Shown in pieces: positions 1 through 6,924 of a stretch of DNA of 27,448 nt. A program made the position numbers and the translations under genes. Location: the NCBI GenBank assembly GCA_023392285.1, contig JAEVZK010000009.1, positions 1 to 27,448 on the forward strand, written 5' to 3'. The stretch's first letter is position 1; every line of letters starts with the position of its first letter. Source of the stretch: Armatimonadota bacterium. Its GTDB lineage: Bacteria; Armatimonadota; Fimbriimonadia; Fimbriimonadales; Fimbriimonadaceae. The notes below the pieces were generated by a model. It had not been told where the DNA came from and searched no databases. It saw only the letters and a list, made by a program, of their open reading frames with translations.

Positions 1-436
1 ACTCCGCTTTTTGGAGGTGGCCATGTCTCATTTCGTCGAGACAATAGCGTCGGACCTCGCTTGCGGCCTCTCCCATTCCATTCAGGTAGGCCATGATTCC
101 GACTTGCAGTTCCTGGGGCGTGGGATACGGCTGTTCCTGCACGATTGCCAAAACCGCAGCCGCCTCCACCATCTCCTTTTCGGAGTCATGCAGATATCCC
201 GCATGATAGAGAGAACCGAACGGACCGAGAGCAGACCGCGCCTCGGCAGCAATCGACTTCGCCTGCTCCAAGAGTCGCGCGGCATCTTCGAATTGGTGGC
301 GATGGATGTGCCGGATACATTTCGCCGAGGTTTGGATGAGCAGACGGGTCTTGACAAGTCCGGCTTCGCGCGCCTCGTGCATGGCCTGTGCCTGCGCTTT
401 CAAGGTATCTATTAACTCGTCCCACTTTTCTGTCAA
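1..436 (-). CDS. translin-family protein (partial, 3' end beyond window)
   Basis: The minus strand is open from 436 to the window edge and gives about 145 residues with no stop. The sequence is helical and matches the translin/TRAX pattern: a segment like KCIRHIHRHQFEDAARLLEQA, then YHAGYLHDSEKEMVEA, then AYLNGMGEAASEVRRY. The matching signatures (IR.IHR..FE.A, Y.GY..DA..E..EA, YL.GL.EA.GELRR) are characteristic of archaeal and bacterial translins, which are RNA/ssDNA-binding oligomers, with nuclease activity in the TRAX branch. The start is taken as TTG at 436: it overlaps the radC stop (TTGA) and has AGAGG six bases upstream, which implies translational coupling. An in-frame TTG at 442 is the alternative. 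The acidic residues needed for TRAX-type catalysis cannot be judged from a partial protein. Family assignment is by recall of motifs. Confidence 0.75.
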   Translation of the reverse strand, partial: MTEKWDELIDTLKAQAQAMHEAREAGLVKTRLLIQTSAKCIRHIHRHQFEDAARLLEQAKSIAAEARSALGPFGSLYHAGYLHDSEKEMVEAAAVLAIVQEQPYPTPQELQVGIMAYLNGMGEAASEVRRYCLDEMRHGHLQKAE

Positions 437-1101
437 ATCCAACCTCTACGGCTAAAGCTTACCGAGGATGGATCGCCGATGATGACGTGGTCGAGGACCG
501 GGATGTCCAGCATCTTTCCAACCTCCACTAACCTTTTAGTGACGTCGAAGTCCTCTGGACTTGGCGACGGGTCGCCGCTTGGGTGGTTGTGGGCCACAAT
601 GATCGAGCTAGCTCCCTCGCGAATCGCGCTCCTAAAGACCTCACGCGGTCCAACCACACTCATATTGACCGTGCCAATGTGAATCGTGGGAGTTGAAATG
701 ATGACGTTTTTCGAGTCGAGCAGAACCGCCACGAAATGCTCCTTCTTCTCATGCCGGAGCCATTCGAGTTTTTCATAAACATCTTCCGGAACCTCGATTT
801 CGTGCCGTTCGCCTCGCTCGGAACGGCCAGCTCGGCGGCCTAGTTCGATAAGAGCTAAGCATCTCAGAACTTCGAATTCTTCAAGACCAGTGGACTCGCG
901 GATGTCTTCAAAGCTCGCATCAGCCATCCGATTTATGCTGCCTAGCCGTTTCAACAGCTCTCTCGCCGTGCTCTCTGCCGAGTCAGCATCCTCGGAACGC
1001 CGGGAGAACCCGACAGCGAAAAGATCCACCGGAGAAGCACCCTTGACTCCGTAACTGCGCACTCGTTCGCAGACTCGATCGTTCTTGATCACGAGAACCA
1101 T
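433..1101 (-). CDS. radC: RadC/JAB-domain protein (UPF0758 family)
   Basis: The product has 222 residues, the usual RadC length. The C-terminal half is a JAB/MPN+ metalloprotease-like domain with a complete JAMM motif: Glu121, His171-Asn-His173 followed by PSGDPSPSPED, and Asp184 (H-x-H-x10-D). The N-terminal half corresponds to the helix-hairpin-helix part (roughly residues 50-90), but the usual GxGxxKA hairpin is degenerate here (TGLEEFEVL). Despite the name, a DNA repair role is not established for this family; activity as a Zn-dependent peptidase or nuclease is inferred from the motif only. The ATG at 1101 lies 30 bases from the divergent glyA start, so the two promoters must share a very short region. 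I see no clear Shine-Dalgarno. The gene is followed without a gap by the translin-like gene. Confidence 0.93.
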   Translation of the reverse strand: MVLVIKNDRVCERVRSYGVKGASPVDLFAVGFSRRSEDADSAESTARELLKRLGSINRMADASFEDIRESTGLEEFEVLRCLALIELGRRAGRSERGERHEIEVPEDVYEKLEWLRHEKKEHFVAVLLDSKNVIISTPTIHIGTVNMSVVGPREVFRSAIREGASSIIVAHNHPSGDPSPSPEDFDVTKRLVEVGKMLDIPVLDHVIIGDPSSVSFSRRGWI

Positions 1102-1119
1102 TATTCAACACGTAGCCTT

Positions 1120-1125
1120 CATAAT
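1120..1125 (+). promoter_or_regulatory. -10-like hexamer of leaderless glyA promoter
   Basis: CATAAT sits exactly six bases upstream of the glyA ATG (1132), and no Shine-Dalgarno is present. Transcription starting about seven bases after a -10 box would begin at the A of ATG. The same geometry recurs at four other genes in this window. No convincing -35 is visible. Confidence 0.5.
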
Positions 1126-1131
1126 CAGAGC

Positions 1132-2400
1132 ATGGATTCTGCCATCAGCGCTCATCGAGCACCATTGTTTCAAGTGGACCCCGCGATTGCTCACCTTATT
1201 CAAGAAGAGGAGGAGAGACAGGAGCATAACCTCGAGCTGATTGCCAGCGAAAATATCGCGAGCATGGCGGTTAGAGAGGCGATGATGAGCGTGCTGACGG
1301 ATAAGTACGCTGAGGGCTACCCCGGTAGACGCTATTACGGGGGATGCGAAGTGGTGGACAAAGTGGAGAGCCTCGCCATCGAACGCGTCACTGCCTTGTA
1401 TGGATCGCAATTCGCGAACGTCCAGCCTCACTCCGGCGCTCAGGCCAACATGGCGGTTTACTTTGCCTTTCTGAAACCTGGGGACACGCTGATGGCGATG
1501 AATCTTGCCCACGGAGGCCACCTGACGCATGGCTCGCCTGTGAACTTTAGCGGCCAACTTTACAACGTCGTTCCGTACGGAGTGGATGCTGAGAGTGAGT
1601 TGATCGATTACGATCAGTTCGCCGCCGCCGCCCAAGAACACAAGCCGAAGATGATTGTCAGCGGCGCCACCGCCTACTCCCGAAAGTTCGATTTTCGAAA
1701 GATTCGAGAAATCGCCGACGAGGTCGGGGCCTACCACATGTGCGACATGTCTCACTACTCGGGACTGATTGCTGCGGGCGAATACCCGAGTCCGATCGAG
1801 CATTGCGATTTCGTCACCTCGACCACCCACAAGTCGATCCGCGGGCCAAGAGGTGGGATGATCCTTTGGAACAAGGAGGAGTATTCCAAACCCATCAACA
1901 TGAGTGTCTTCCCAGGAATTCAAGGCGGGCCGCTCATGCATGTCATCGCAGCCAAGGCAGTCGCGTTCAAAGAGGCTGCCGAACCCGATTACAAGACATA
2001 TCAGGTGCAGATCAGGAAGAACGCGGTCGCACTTGCGGAGGCGATGGCGGACAAGGGATTTCGAATCGTCAGCGGCGGTACCGATTCACACTTGATGTTG
2101 GTAGACCTGAGGCCATTTCAAGTGAACGGAAAGATCGCTCAAGCCGTGCTCGATCAAGCAAGCATTACCACCAACAAGAACTCTATCCCAAATGATCCCG
2201 AAAAGCCGTTCGTCACTTCGGGAATCCGTCTTGGAACGCCAGCCGTCACCACAAGAGGAATGAAGGAACCAGAAATGGTGCAAATCGCTTCGCTCATTGC
2301 TCGTGCGCTGAAAGCACGTGACGACGCCGGTGCCTTGGACAAGGTTCGTGATGAAGTTCGTTCTTTAACCGCCCGCTTTCCGATTCATCGGATTCGCTGA
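1132..2400 (+). CDS. glyA: serine hydroxymethyltransferase
   Basis: This PLP enzyme interconverts serine plus tetrahydrofolate and glycine plus methylene-tetrahydrofolate, the main source of one-carbon units, in the cytoplasm. The 422 residues match the bacterial GlyA length. Visible signatures are LELIASENIAS near residue 37, the NVQPHSGAQAN segment, LAHGGHLTHG, the DMSHYSGLIA stretch with the PLP-pyridine Asp, and the PLP-lysine motif TSTTHKSIRGPRGG with Lys234. The C-terminus contains TNKNSIPNDP and SGIRLGTPAVTTRG. The ATG is preceded by a -10-like hexamer at a spacing that suggests a leaderless transcript. It is monocistronic: a perfect hairpin follows and the next genes converge. Confidence 0.98.
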   Translation: MDSAISAHRAPLFQVDPAIAHLIQEEEERQEHNLELIASENIASMAVREAMMSVLTDKYAEGYPGRRYYGGCEVVDKVESLAIERVTALYGSQFANVQPHSGAQANMAVYFAFLKPGDTLMAMNLAHGGHLTHGSPVNFSGQLYNVVPYGVDAESELIDYDQFAAAAQEHKPKMIVSGATAYSRKFDFRKIREIADEVGAYHMCDMSHYSGLIAAGEYPSPIEHCDFVTSTTHKSIRGPRGGMILWNKEEYSKPINMSVFPGIQGGPLMHVIAAKAVAFKEAAEPDYKTYQVQIRKNAVALAEAMADKGFRIVSGGTDSHLMLVDLRPFQVNGKIAQAVLDQASITTNKNSIPNDPEKPFVTSGIRLGTPAVTTRGMKEPEMVQIASLIARALKARDDAGALDKVRDEVRSLTARFPIHRIR

Positions 2401-2407
2401 GTAAAAA

Positions 2408-2435
2408 CGACTGCGCCCGAGAAATCTCGGGCGCA
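2408..2435 (-). terminator. intrinsic terminator of the 2457-2893 minus-strand operon
   Basis: A perfect 10-bp stem (2412-2421 with 2426-2435, TGCGCCCGAG/CTCGGGCGCA) closes a 4-base loop. On the minus strand it is followed by GTCGTTTTTAC, so the U-tract serves the minus-strand transcript. It may also stop glyA transcripts, but the plus side has no T-run. Confidence 0.75.
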
Positions 2436-2456
2436 ATCGAACGCTATGAGCGAGGC

Positions 2457-2675
2457 CTAAGCGGAGGTTTTGGCATGTCCGTTTGAATGCGTCGACCTCG
2501 ACTTTCGCCGAGTTTGGTTAAGCTCTTTCATTCTTTGGTCGAACTTGTCGACCAACCGAGCGCTCCGCTCTTCTTCGAGATGCTCGCGCTTGGCTAAGAA
2601 TCTTCGCAAGAAAATGCCTGCCGTCAACGCGGCCAAGGAAGCACCCACGACGATCGCGCCTCTTTTCGTATCCAT
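2457..2675 (-). CDS. small single-span membrane protein, function unknown
   Basis: The product has 72 residues. An N-terminal hydrophobic segment (about residues 7-26, GAIVVGASLAALTAGIFLRR) is followed by a highly charged helical tail (about 27-60) rich in Lys, Arg and Glu, possibly a short coiled coil facing the cytoplasm. I do not recognise a family. Its ATG overlaps the stop of the upstream gene (TAATG), so the two are translationally coupled and probably act together at the membrane. A strong minus-strand terminator follows. The tight coupling, conserved style of start and terminator support a real gene despite its size. Confidence 0.65.
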   Translation of the reverse strand: MDTKRGAIVVGASLAALTAGIFLRRFLAKREHLEEERSARLVDKFDQRMKELNQTRRKSRSTHSNGHAKTSA

Positions 2676-2893
2676 TATCGGGTCGCTCCCAAACTGGTCG
2701 TCGGGGTAAAGCTGGGAGGATCGCTGGCCGGGAATGAATCTTCGGAGCTCATGTCCGTAATGCGATCCTCATCGCTCATGCCATCAAGGCCGATGCGTCT
2801 TCGAAACTCCGGATTTTCAAGCAGCCGCTTGACCGCATAAACTGCCGCGATCGTTCCAACTGCCGCTCCTGCAATTGCCAAACCTTTTTTCAT
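2675..2893 (-). CDS. small membrane protein with SFPASDPP motif
   Basis: The product has 72 residues. It begins with a glycine/alanine-rich hydrophobic segment (about residues 3-20, LAIAGAAVGTIAAVYAVK), followed by a short charged part and a C-terminal tail with DSFPASDPPSFTPTTS (about 52-67). The tail motif SFPASDPP recurs in small bacterial proteins of unknown role as I recall; its function is not known to me. A good Shine-Dalgarno (GGAGGAAAG) directly precedes the ATG. This is the first gene of a two-gene operon with the small membrane protein at 2457, ending at the hairpin 2412-2435. Function unknown. Confidence 0.7.
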   Translation of the reverse strand: MKKGLAIAGAAVGTIAAVYAVKRLLENPEFRRRIGLDGMSDEDRITDMSSEDSFPASDPPSFTPTTSLGATR

Positions 2894-2957
2894 CTTTCCT
2901 CCACGAGGGCTTCCTCTACATCAATTTTGACGAATTTTACATCGCATGGTTCTAAGC

Positions 2958-3983
2958 TCAGCCAAAGAAGCGCGTAAGCGCTTCGCTTAGAGCACGAGCG
3001 GTGAAATGAACCACCGGAATGCTCGTCTCATAACGCATGCGAGTTGGACCTACGAGCGCGATAACGCCCGCCTCCTTGTCTCCAACGAAGAAGCTGTGAC
3101 GGACCACCGAAAGGCGGTGCATCTTCTCATGTCGGTGCTCCCGGCCAATGGTAACGGTTTGCGAGGAATCGCCCGGTGCAAGGCTCTCATACAGGACATC
3201 CGAATCTGCCAGATGAGTCAGAAGATCCGAGAGGATGCTGGCATCCCGCTGAAACTCGGGCTGAGCAAACATAAACTCTTCCCCTTCGGTGATGAGGATG
3301 CCACGCGTGAGATCCCTGGAAATCGTTCTGATCTGCGACCAAATGACGGAAATAAACGAATCAAAAGCGCTTCTGCCCCCCACTTGAGGTTTCAGCTTGC
3401 CAATCGTCTTGAGCGACTTGCCCGCCACTGCTTCGTTGATTACCCGGTTTGCTTGGCCAATGTCTTCGAGCGTTAAACCCGTAGGGCACTCCAACATCCG
3501 GTTCTCGACATGACCGTTGCTCAGCACCAAAACAAGAAGCGCTTGATTCGGACCGAGCGCGGAGATGATCGCGCTCTTTACGGTGACGTCCACGTCTCGA
3601 ATGGTGGTGGCCGCGGTTAAAAGCTGTGTAAACCGGCTCATTGCCCGGGCGGTATCCCGAAGAAGGGACTGCAGCGCGTCACCTCCGGCTGCCGCTTCTT
3701 TCAAGCGCTGCATCGTCGCAACGTCGGGATCTTGATTCACGATCAGTCGATCGACGAAGTAACGATATCCAAGGTCGGACGGGATGCGTCCCGCTGAGGT
3801 GTGGGGTTGTTCTAAAAAGCCCTGCTCGGAAAGGTCGGCCAGCTCATTCCGAACGGTTGCCGATTTGACCCCAAGTTCATATTTCTGGACGAGTGCTTCA
3901 CTCCCGACTGGGTCGGCTGTCGAGACATACTCGAAGATCACGGCCCTCAAGATCGTTTGCTTCCGAGTATCGAGCGAATCCAT
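2958..3983 (-). CDS. hrcA: heat-inducible transcription repressor HrcA
   Basis: HrcA is a dimeric repressor that binds CIRCE operators of chaperone genes and is kept active by GroEL. The 341 residues are full length. The N-terminal winged helix shows RKQTILRAVIFEYVSTADPVGSEAL (residues 7-31) and SATVRNELADLSEQGFLEQPHTSAGRIPSDLGYRYFVD (about 41-78), the most conserved part of the family; the C-terminal GAF-like portion ends in HFTARALSEALTRFFG. Unusually it stands alone, without grpE, dnaK or dnaJ beside it, and I find no CIRCE element (TTAGCACTC-N9-GAGTGCTAA) near its start or anywhere prominent in the window. The start has TAAACT seven bases upstream rather than a Shine-Dalgarno. Confidence 0.96.
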   Translation of the reverse strand: MDSLDTRKQTILRAVIFEYVSTADPVGSEALVQKYELGVKSATVRNELADLSEQGFLEQPHTSAGRIPSDLGYRYFVDRLIVNQDPDVATMQRLKEAAAGGDALQSLLRDTARAMSRFTQLLTAATTIRDVDVTVKSAIISALGPNQALLVLVLSNGHVENRMLECPTGLTLEDIGQANRVINEAVAGKSLKTIGKLKPQVGGRSAFDSFISVIWSQIRTISRDLTRGILITEGEEFMFAQPEFQRDASILSDLLTHLADSDVLYESLAPGDSSQTVTIGREHRHEKMHRLSVVRHSFFVGDKEAGVIALVGPTRMRYETSIPVVHFTARALSEALTRFFG

Positions 3984-3990
3984 CCACTAT

Positions 3991-3996
3991 AGTTTA
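3991..3996 (-). promoter_or_regulatory. -10-like hexamer upstream of hrcA
   Basis: On the minus strand TAAACT lies seven bases before the hrcA ATG (3983), close to the six-base spacing seen at rluD, obgE and the 17866 lipoprotein gene. An overlapping TATAGT is nearer still. No Shine-Dalgarno is present, so a leaderless mRNA is likely. Confidence 0.4.
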
Positions 3997-4036
3997 CGTC
4001 GGAGCTGGCCCGGATCGCACTGCCCGTTTTGGCGTG

Positions 4037-4687
4037 CTATCGACCGAATTTATGGTAGACGATGTGGGTATCCGGCATCACATTGACCGCTACATTCCGA
4101 CTCCAGTAGCCCTTTAAGTCTTTTCCATCCATATCAGCCACTTCGCTGAACAACGCAATGTTAGGATCGACGTTCGCAAAGGACGTCACGAGAGGAAACG
4201 GTTGACCTCTCTCTGATGAATAGCCGATCGGCAAAGCCAAGTAATGGTAGCTGGTCCAAAGGTGATTGATGAATCCAAACGTTCCATTTGTGTGAGCGTA
4301 CGCGTCGCCGGGCGAGAACCAAATCTGCTTGGCGTGAGATAGATAAGGATCAAGGCACTCCACTAATTTCCGAGGCTGCTTGGAATCAGTGGGGATCCCA
4401 AAAGTGGTCACCCCCGGATCCCAATTCCTCAGATAGAGCTCATCGTTTCGATAGAATGGGAGCACTTCGTTGTAATTCCCGGCATAGATGGTGGTTGCAA
4501 GCGCGATCTGTCGAAGATTGGACGCACTCACGTCCATCTTCGCCCTTTCCTTTCCACTGGCGACTACATTGAGCACCAGTCCAGCAAGGATGGCAATGAT
4601 CGTAATGATGACCAGAACCTCAACAAGCGTGAAAGCAACCAGAGAGCCGTTACAATTCCGCCGATAGCAGCAGTATGAATTATTCAT
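4037..4687 (-). CDS. prepilin-like protein (type II secretion/type IV pilin N-terminus)
   Basis: The product has 216 residues. A short leader ends at Ala18, followed by FTLVEVLVIITIIAILAGLVLNVV, a classic prepilin peptidase site and hydrophobic helix with Glu at +5. The -1 residue is Ala, not the usual Gly. The globular part contains SNLRQIALATTIYAGNYNEVLP and a C-terminus with SEVADMDGKDLKGYW, resembling the DUF1559/H-X9-DG type pseudopilins common in Planctomycetes, Verrucomicrobia and Armatimonadota. The leader is oddly rich in Cys (MNNSYCCYRRNC). The ATG overlaps the end of the upstream VKOR-fusion gene by eight bases, with AGGGG ten bases upstream, so both are one operon. The role, a minor pilin or secretion pseudopilin, is inferred. 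Confidence 0.85.
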   Translation of the reverse strand: MNNSYCCYRRNCNGSLVAFTLVEVLVIITIIAILAGLVLNVVASGKERAKMDVSASNLRQIALATTIYAGNYNEVLPFYRNDELYLRNWDPGVTTFGIPTDSKQPRKLVECLDPYLSHAKQIWFSPGDAYAHTNGTFGFINHLWTSYHYLALPIGYSSERGQPFPLVTSFANVDPNIALFSEVADMDGKDLKGYWSRNVAVNVMPDTHIVYHKFGR

Positions 4688-5708
4688 GATCCATATCCCC
4701 TATAAAAATGAAATCGAAATAGTTGAGCTCTTTCTCTGAAGATTGAGCCAGAGCGGACAAGCCCTTCTTATCCAACAGGCGAATATTTGGGGATCGATCC
4801 TGAGGCATCGACTGCAACCTGCCGATTGCCGGGATATCCCGAACACCTAAAGTCGATGCCAACTCACCGTCTTGACGGATTAATTCAAGGCTTTGACTCT
4901 CGGGATCATCCAACCATCCTTGTGCCTGCTGCCGGCTGAACCCAGCCTGCACCGCCATGTTCAGCACTGCGTCTGTCTTTGCTGAATCCGGCGAAGAGAG
5001 GATTTGGCGCTCCCACTGCTGCCCTTTGGCAGCATCGCTGCGCATTGCACTCTCGATGGCGGCGGCAAGCCGAACAGACTTCTCGCCATTTTGAGATAGA
5101 AGTTTCCATCGGTGAAGAACAGGCACTGGAGGCGCTTTCTTGAGCATGGCCGCTTCAGCGGCCCGGCAGTGAGGGCAGAGAGGATCGCCAAAGATCACCA
5201 TCGCATAAGGCAAAGAGCGGTCGATGCGATCATAATCCCGCAGCTCGAATATGACCGGTGGTGCATTTCCGTGTCCCACGACCGGCCAGATGGAGCTCGC
5301 AATCCAGCCGATCGGGATCGCTAGCGCAAGCAGGGCCAGCGTTCGATGAAAGCTGAACAGGCTATCGATGGCCAACAAGAACCACGAGACCTGTGCGAGT
5401 GCACAATAGGTGCAAAAGGTGCGGCGGTTCATCATGACGAAGAATGCGAGCACCGCAGAAACCCCGAGCACGATCTTCAGCCCCTTGAGAGCGGCATGCT
5501 GCCTGTTCAACCGTAGCCCCACCAGCACGACATTCCCCACAATCAGCGCCGCTAAGAATAACCCGCCCATGTTCGATTCGTTTGCACTGATGCAGCTCGA
5601 ATCGCACGCGGAGAATAAGTCGGTGCCCATCCGTTGAAGGACAACTAGCCCACCTGCCAAGCAACTCAGAACGATGAGTACATCGCCAATGATTATCCGG
5701 CGGCTCAA
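4680..5708 (-). CDS. VKOR-thioredoxin fusion, envelope disulfide-forming enzyme
   Basis: The N-terminal 150 residues are a multi-span VKOR domain. Transmembrane segments lie at about 5-25, 48-66, 76-93, 97-117 and 122-142, with loop cysteines Cys35 and Cys39 and the quinone-site pair Cys99-T-Y-Cys102. A DsbA/thioredoxin-like domain follows, with Cys178-P-H-Cys181 (VIFGDPLCPHC) and a DIPAIG segment that can supply the cis-proline. In this fusion family the VKOR part passes electrons to quinone and reoxidises the thioredoxin domain, which introduces disulfides into exported proteins. The start is TTG at 5708: an in-frame TGA lies 18 bases upstream, and GAGGTGG provides a Shine-Dalgarno. It is transcribed from a strong promoter at 5792-5820 through a leader carrying a ten-base C-run, and is coupled to the prepilin-like gene at 4037. 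Confidence 0.88.
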   Translation of the reverse strand: MSRRIIIGDVLIVLSCLAGGLVVLQRMGTDLFSACDSSCISANESNMGGLFLAALIVGNVVLVGLRLNRQHAALKGLKIVLGVSAVLAFFVMMNRRTFCTYCALAQVSWFLLAIDSLFSFHRTLALLALAIPIGWIASSIWPVVGHGNAPPVIFELRDYDRIDRSLPYAMVIFGDPLCPHCRAAEAAMLKKAPPVPVLHRWKLLSQNGEKSVRLAAAIESAMRSDAAKGQQWERQILSSPDSAKTDAVLNMAVQAGFSRQQAQGWLDDPESQSLELIRQDGELASTLGVRDIPAIGRLQSMPQDRSPNIRLLDKKGLSALAQSSEKELNYFDFIFIGDMDHE

Positions 5709-5765
5709 GATTTCCGGACCACCTCAACGCCTATCAAGGCATGAGTTCTGCCCGAACCTGGTTCC

Positions 5766-5775
5766 GGGGGGGGGG
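5766..5775. repeat. G10 homopolymer in the leader of the VKOR operon
   Basis: Ten consecutive G on the plus strand (C10 in the minus-strand transcript) lie between the predicted -10 box (5792-5797) and the TTG start (5708). It is much the longest single-base run I noticed. Its length could vary by slippage. Confidence 0.8.
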
Positions 5776-5791
5776 AGACAAAACATAACCC

Positions 5792-5820
5792 ATTATATAG
5801 CGGTTCAGACGACCTCCCAA
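5792..5820 (-). promoter_or_regulatory. sigma70-type promoter for the VKOR-prepilin operon
   Basis: On the minus strand TTGGGA (5815-5820), a 17-base spacer and a perfect TATAAT (5792-5797) form a near-consensus promoter. The predicted start near 5785 gives a leader of about 77 bases containing the C10 run. Confidence 0.7.
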
Positions 5821-5974
5821 GTGGCTTTTTTCTAAATAAGGCATCACCAATATCGTTGCGTCTAAGCTGAATTGGGCTCTTATCGAAGGTTGTTCAAGCA
5901 TTTTTACTATGTCGTTTGTTGCCCTATCAAGGAACCTAGGTTGAGGCGCATGGGCGCACCTTTAGGAGGGTTAA

Positions 5975-6334
5975 GTGAATCGCAGCAAGAAACGGGCAGG
6001 TTTTACCCTGGTCGAACTCATGATCGTTGTTCTCATCATTGGAATTTTGATGGCTATCGCCGTCCCCAACTTTATCAAGGCTCGAGAGACGAGCCGCAAG
6101 AATTCTTGCGTTGCCAATCTGAAGCAAATCGACAGTGCTAAGGAGCAGTGGGCGATGGATAATGGCAAAGCGACCGGCACCGCCGTAACCTGGGGCAACC
6201 TTACCGGTGCCACCGGGTATCTGAAGGGACCTGTTACCGGCCCCATATGTCCGGGCGGCGGAACCTATACCATTGCAAATGTGGGCACTAATCCATCGTG
6301 CAGTAAATCTGCAGATGGACACATTCTGCCCTAA
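5975..6334 (+). CDS. prepilin-like protein, paralogue 1 of 3
   Basis: The product has 119 residues with GTG start; AGGAGGG six bases upstream decides it. The leader ends at Gly9, then FTLVELMIVVLIIGILMAIAVPNF with Glu at +5: a prepilin peptidase/N-methylation site and the polymerising helix. The globular part has one Cys at 45 (KNSCVANLKQID) and a C-terminal pair Cys92 (PICPGGGTYT) and Cys109 (TNPSCSKSADGH), well placed for a disulfide loop. This CPxGGTYT...PxC ending is common in short pilins of Verrucomicrobia and Armatimonadota. First of three tandem paralogues, divergent from a VKOR-thioredoxin gene. A long hairpin follows. Whether it builds a pilus, a secretion pseudopilus or a competence fibre cannot be told. 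Confidence 0.9.
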   Translation: MNRSKKRAGFTLVELMIVVLIIGILMAIAVPNFIKARETSRKNSCVANLKQIDSAKEQWAMDNGKATGTAVTWGNLTGATGYLKGPVTGPICPGGGTYTIANVGTNPSCSKSADGHILP

Positions 6335-6344
6335 TACACATCTT

Positions 6345-6387
6345 CCGAACCCTCAGAGCTTTTTACGAGAAAAAACTGAGGGTTCGG
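6345..6387 (+). terminator. long hairpin after prepilin paralogue 1
   Basis: A perfect 12-bp stem (CCGAACCCTCAG at 6345-6356, CTGAGGGTTCGG at 6376-6387) encloses a second possible A/T stem (TTTTT/AAAAA). The tail is TTAAAAATG, not a T-run, so it may act as an mRNA-stabilising 3' structure or partial terminator rather than a full one. Confidence 0.55.
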
Positions 6388-6455
6388 TTAAAAATGCCGA
6401 TACAAATACTGGGTTCCGGAAAAGACATTTTGTGGAACAGACATCGTGAGGGTGA

Positions 6456-6475
6456 TCCCTCAGTCCGAGGGAGGA
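6456..6475 (+). promoter_or_regulatory. hairpin overlapping the Shine-Dalgarno of prepilin paralogue 2
   Basis: TCCCTC (6456-6461) can pair with GAGGGA (6467-6472) over a five-base loop. The 3' arm contains part of the GGGAGGA ribosome-binding sequence (6469-6475), eleven bases before the ATG at 6487. This could limit translation; it is a small stem and may be chance. Confidence 0.35.
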
Positions 6476-6486
6476 CAGTTTAGTAG

Positions 6487-6849
6487 ATGATTCGAAATAA
6501 GAAGAAGAACCAGGGCTTTACGCTCGTGGAAATCATGATCGTCGTTTTGATTATCGGCATTTTGATGGCTATCGCCGTGCCGAACTTCATCAAGGCTCGA
6601 GAGACCAGCCGAAAGAATTCGTGCATCGCGAACCTTAAGCAGATCGACAGCGCGAAAGAGCAGTGGGCGATGGACAACCAGAAGGCCACCGGTGCAGTCG
6701 TCGCTTGGACCGACCTTACCGGCGCTACCGGTTACTTGAAGGGACCGGCAACGGGTCCGGTTTGCCCTGCAGGTGGAACTTACACCATCGGCAACGTGGG
6801 TACAAACCCTTCCTGCAGCAAGTCGGCTGACGGCCACGTCCTTCCGTAA
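6487..6849 (+). CDS. prepilin-like protein, paralogue 2 of 3
   Basis: The product has 120 residues and is nearly identical to its upstream neighbour. The leader ends at Gly10, then FTLVEIMIVVLIIGILMAIAVPNF; the segment IKARETSRKNSC and the tail GPVCPAGGTYTIGNVGTNPSC with Cys93 and Cys110 are conserved, plus Cys46. Differences between paralogues 1 and 2 are largely at third codon positions, so the proteins are held under purifying selection or gene conversion rather than being a very recent copy. ATG start with GGGAGGA eleven bases upstream. An efficient terminator follows, so each paralogue appears to be its own transcription unit or to be processed separately. It is probably a structural pilin. 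Confidence 0.9.
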   Translation: MIRNKKKNQGFTLVEIMIVVLIIGILMAIAVPNFIKARETSRKNSCIANLKQIDSAKEQWAMDNQKATGAVVAWTDLTGATGYLKGPATGPVCPAGGTYTIGNVGTNPSCSKSADGHVLP

Positions 6850-6863
6850 AAGAAGGCCTGTTG

Positions 6864-6903
6864 AAAGCTTCGGCGACTTATCGCCGAAGCTTTTGTCTCT
6901 TTC
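6864..6903 (+). terminator. intrinsic terminator after prepilin paralogue 2
   Basis: A 13-bp perfect stem AAAGCTTCGGCGA (6864-6876) / TCGCCGAAGCTTT (6881-6893) with a CTTA loop is followed by a T-rich tail TTTTGTCTCTTTC. Confidence 0.85.
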
Positions 6904-6924
6904 TAGACGATCCCATTACCAATC

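Noticed and set aside
1105..1941. Long open frame on the minus strand opposite glyA (278 codons)
   Set aside because: It lies entirely antisense to glyA, which has strong family motifs. Its translation has no recognisable pattern.
3984..4036. CIRCE operator upstream of hrcA
   Set aside because: No TTAGCACTC-N9-GAGTGCTAA or close variant found near hrcA or the dnaJ promoter.
5840..5974. Sigma54 promoter (TGGCAC-N5-TTGC) for the prepilin genes
   Set aside because: No match within tolerance; only a weak TACTAT at 5905-5910 without a good -35.
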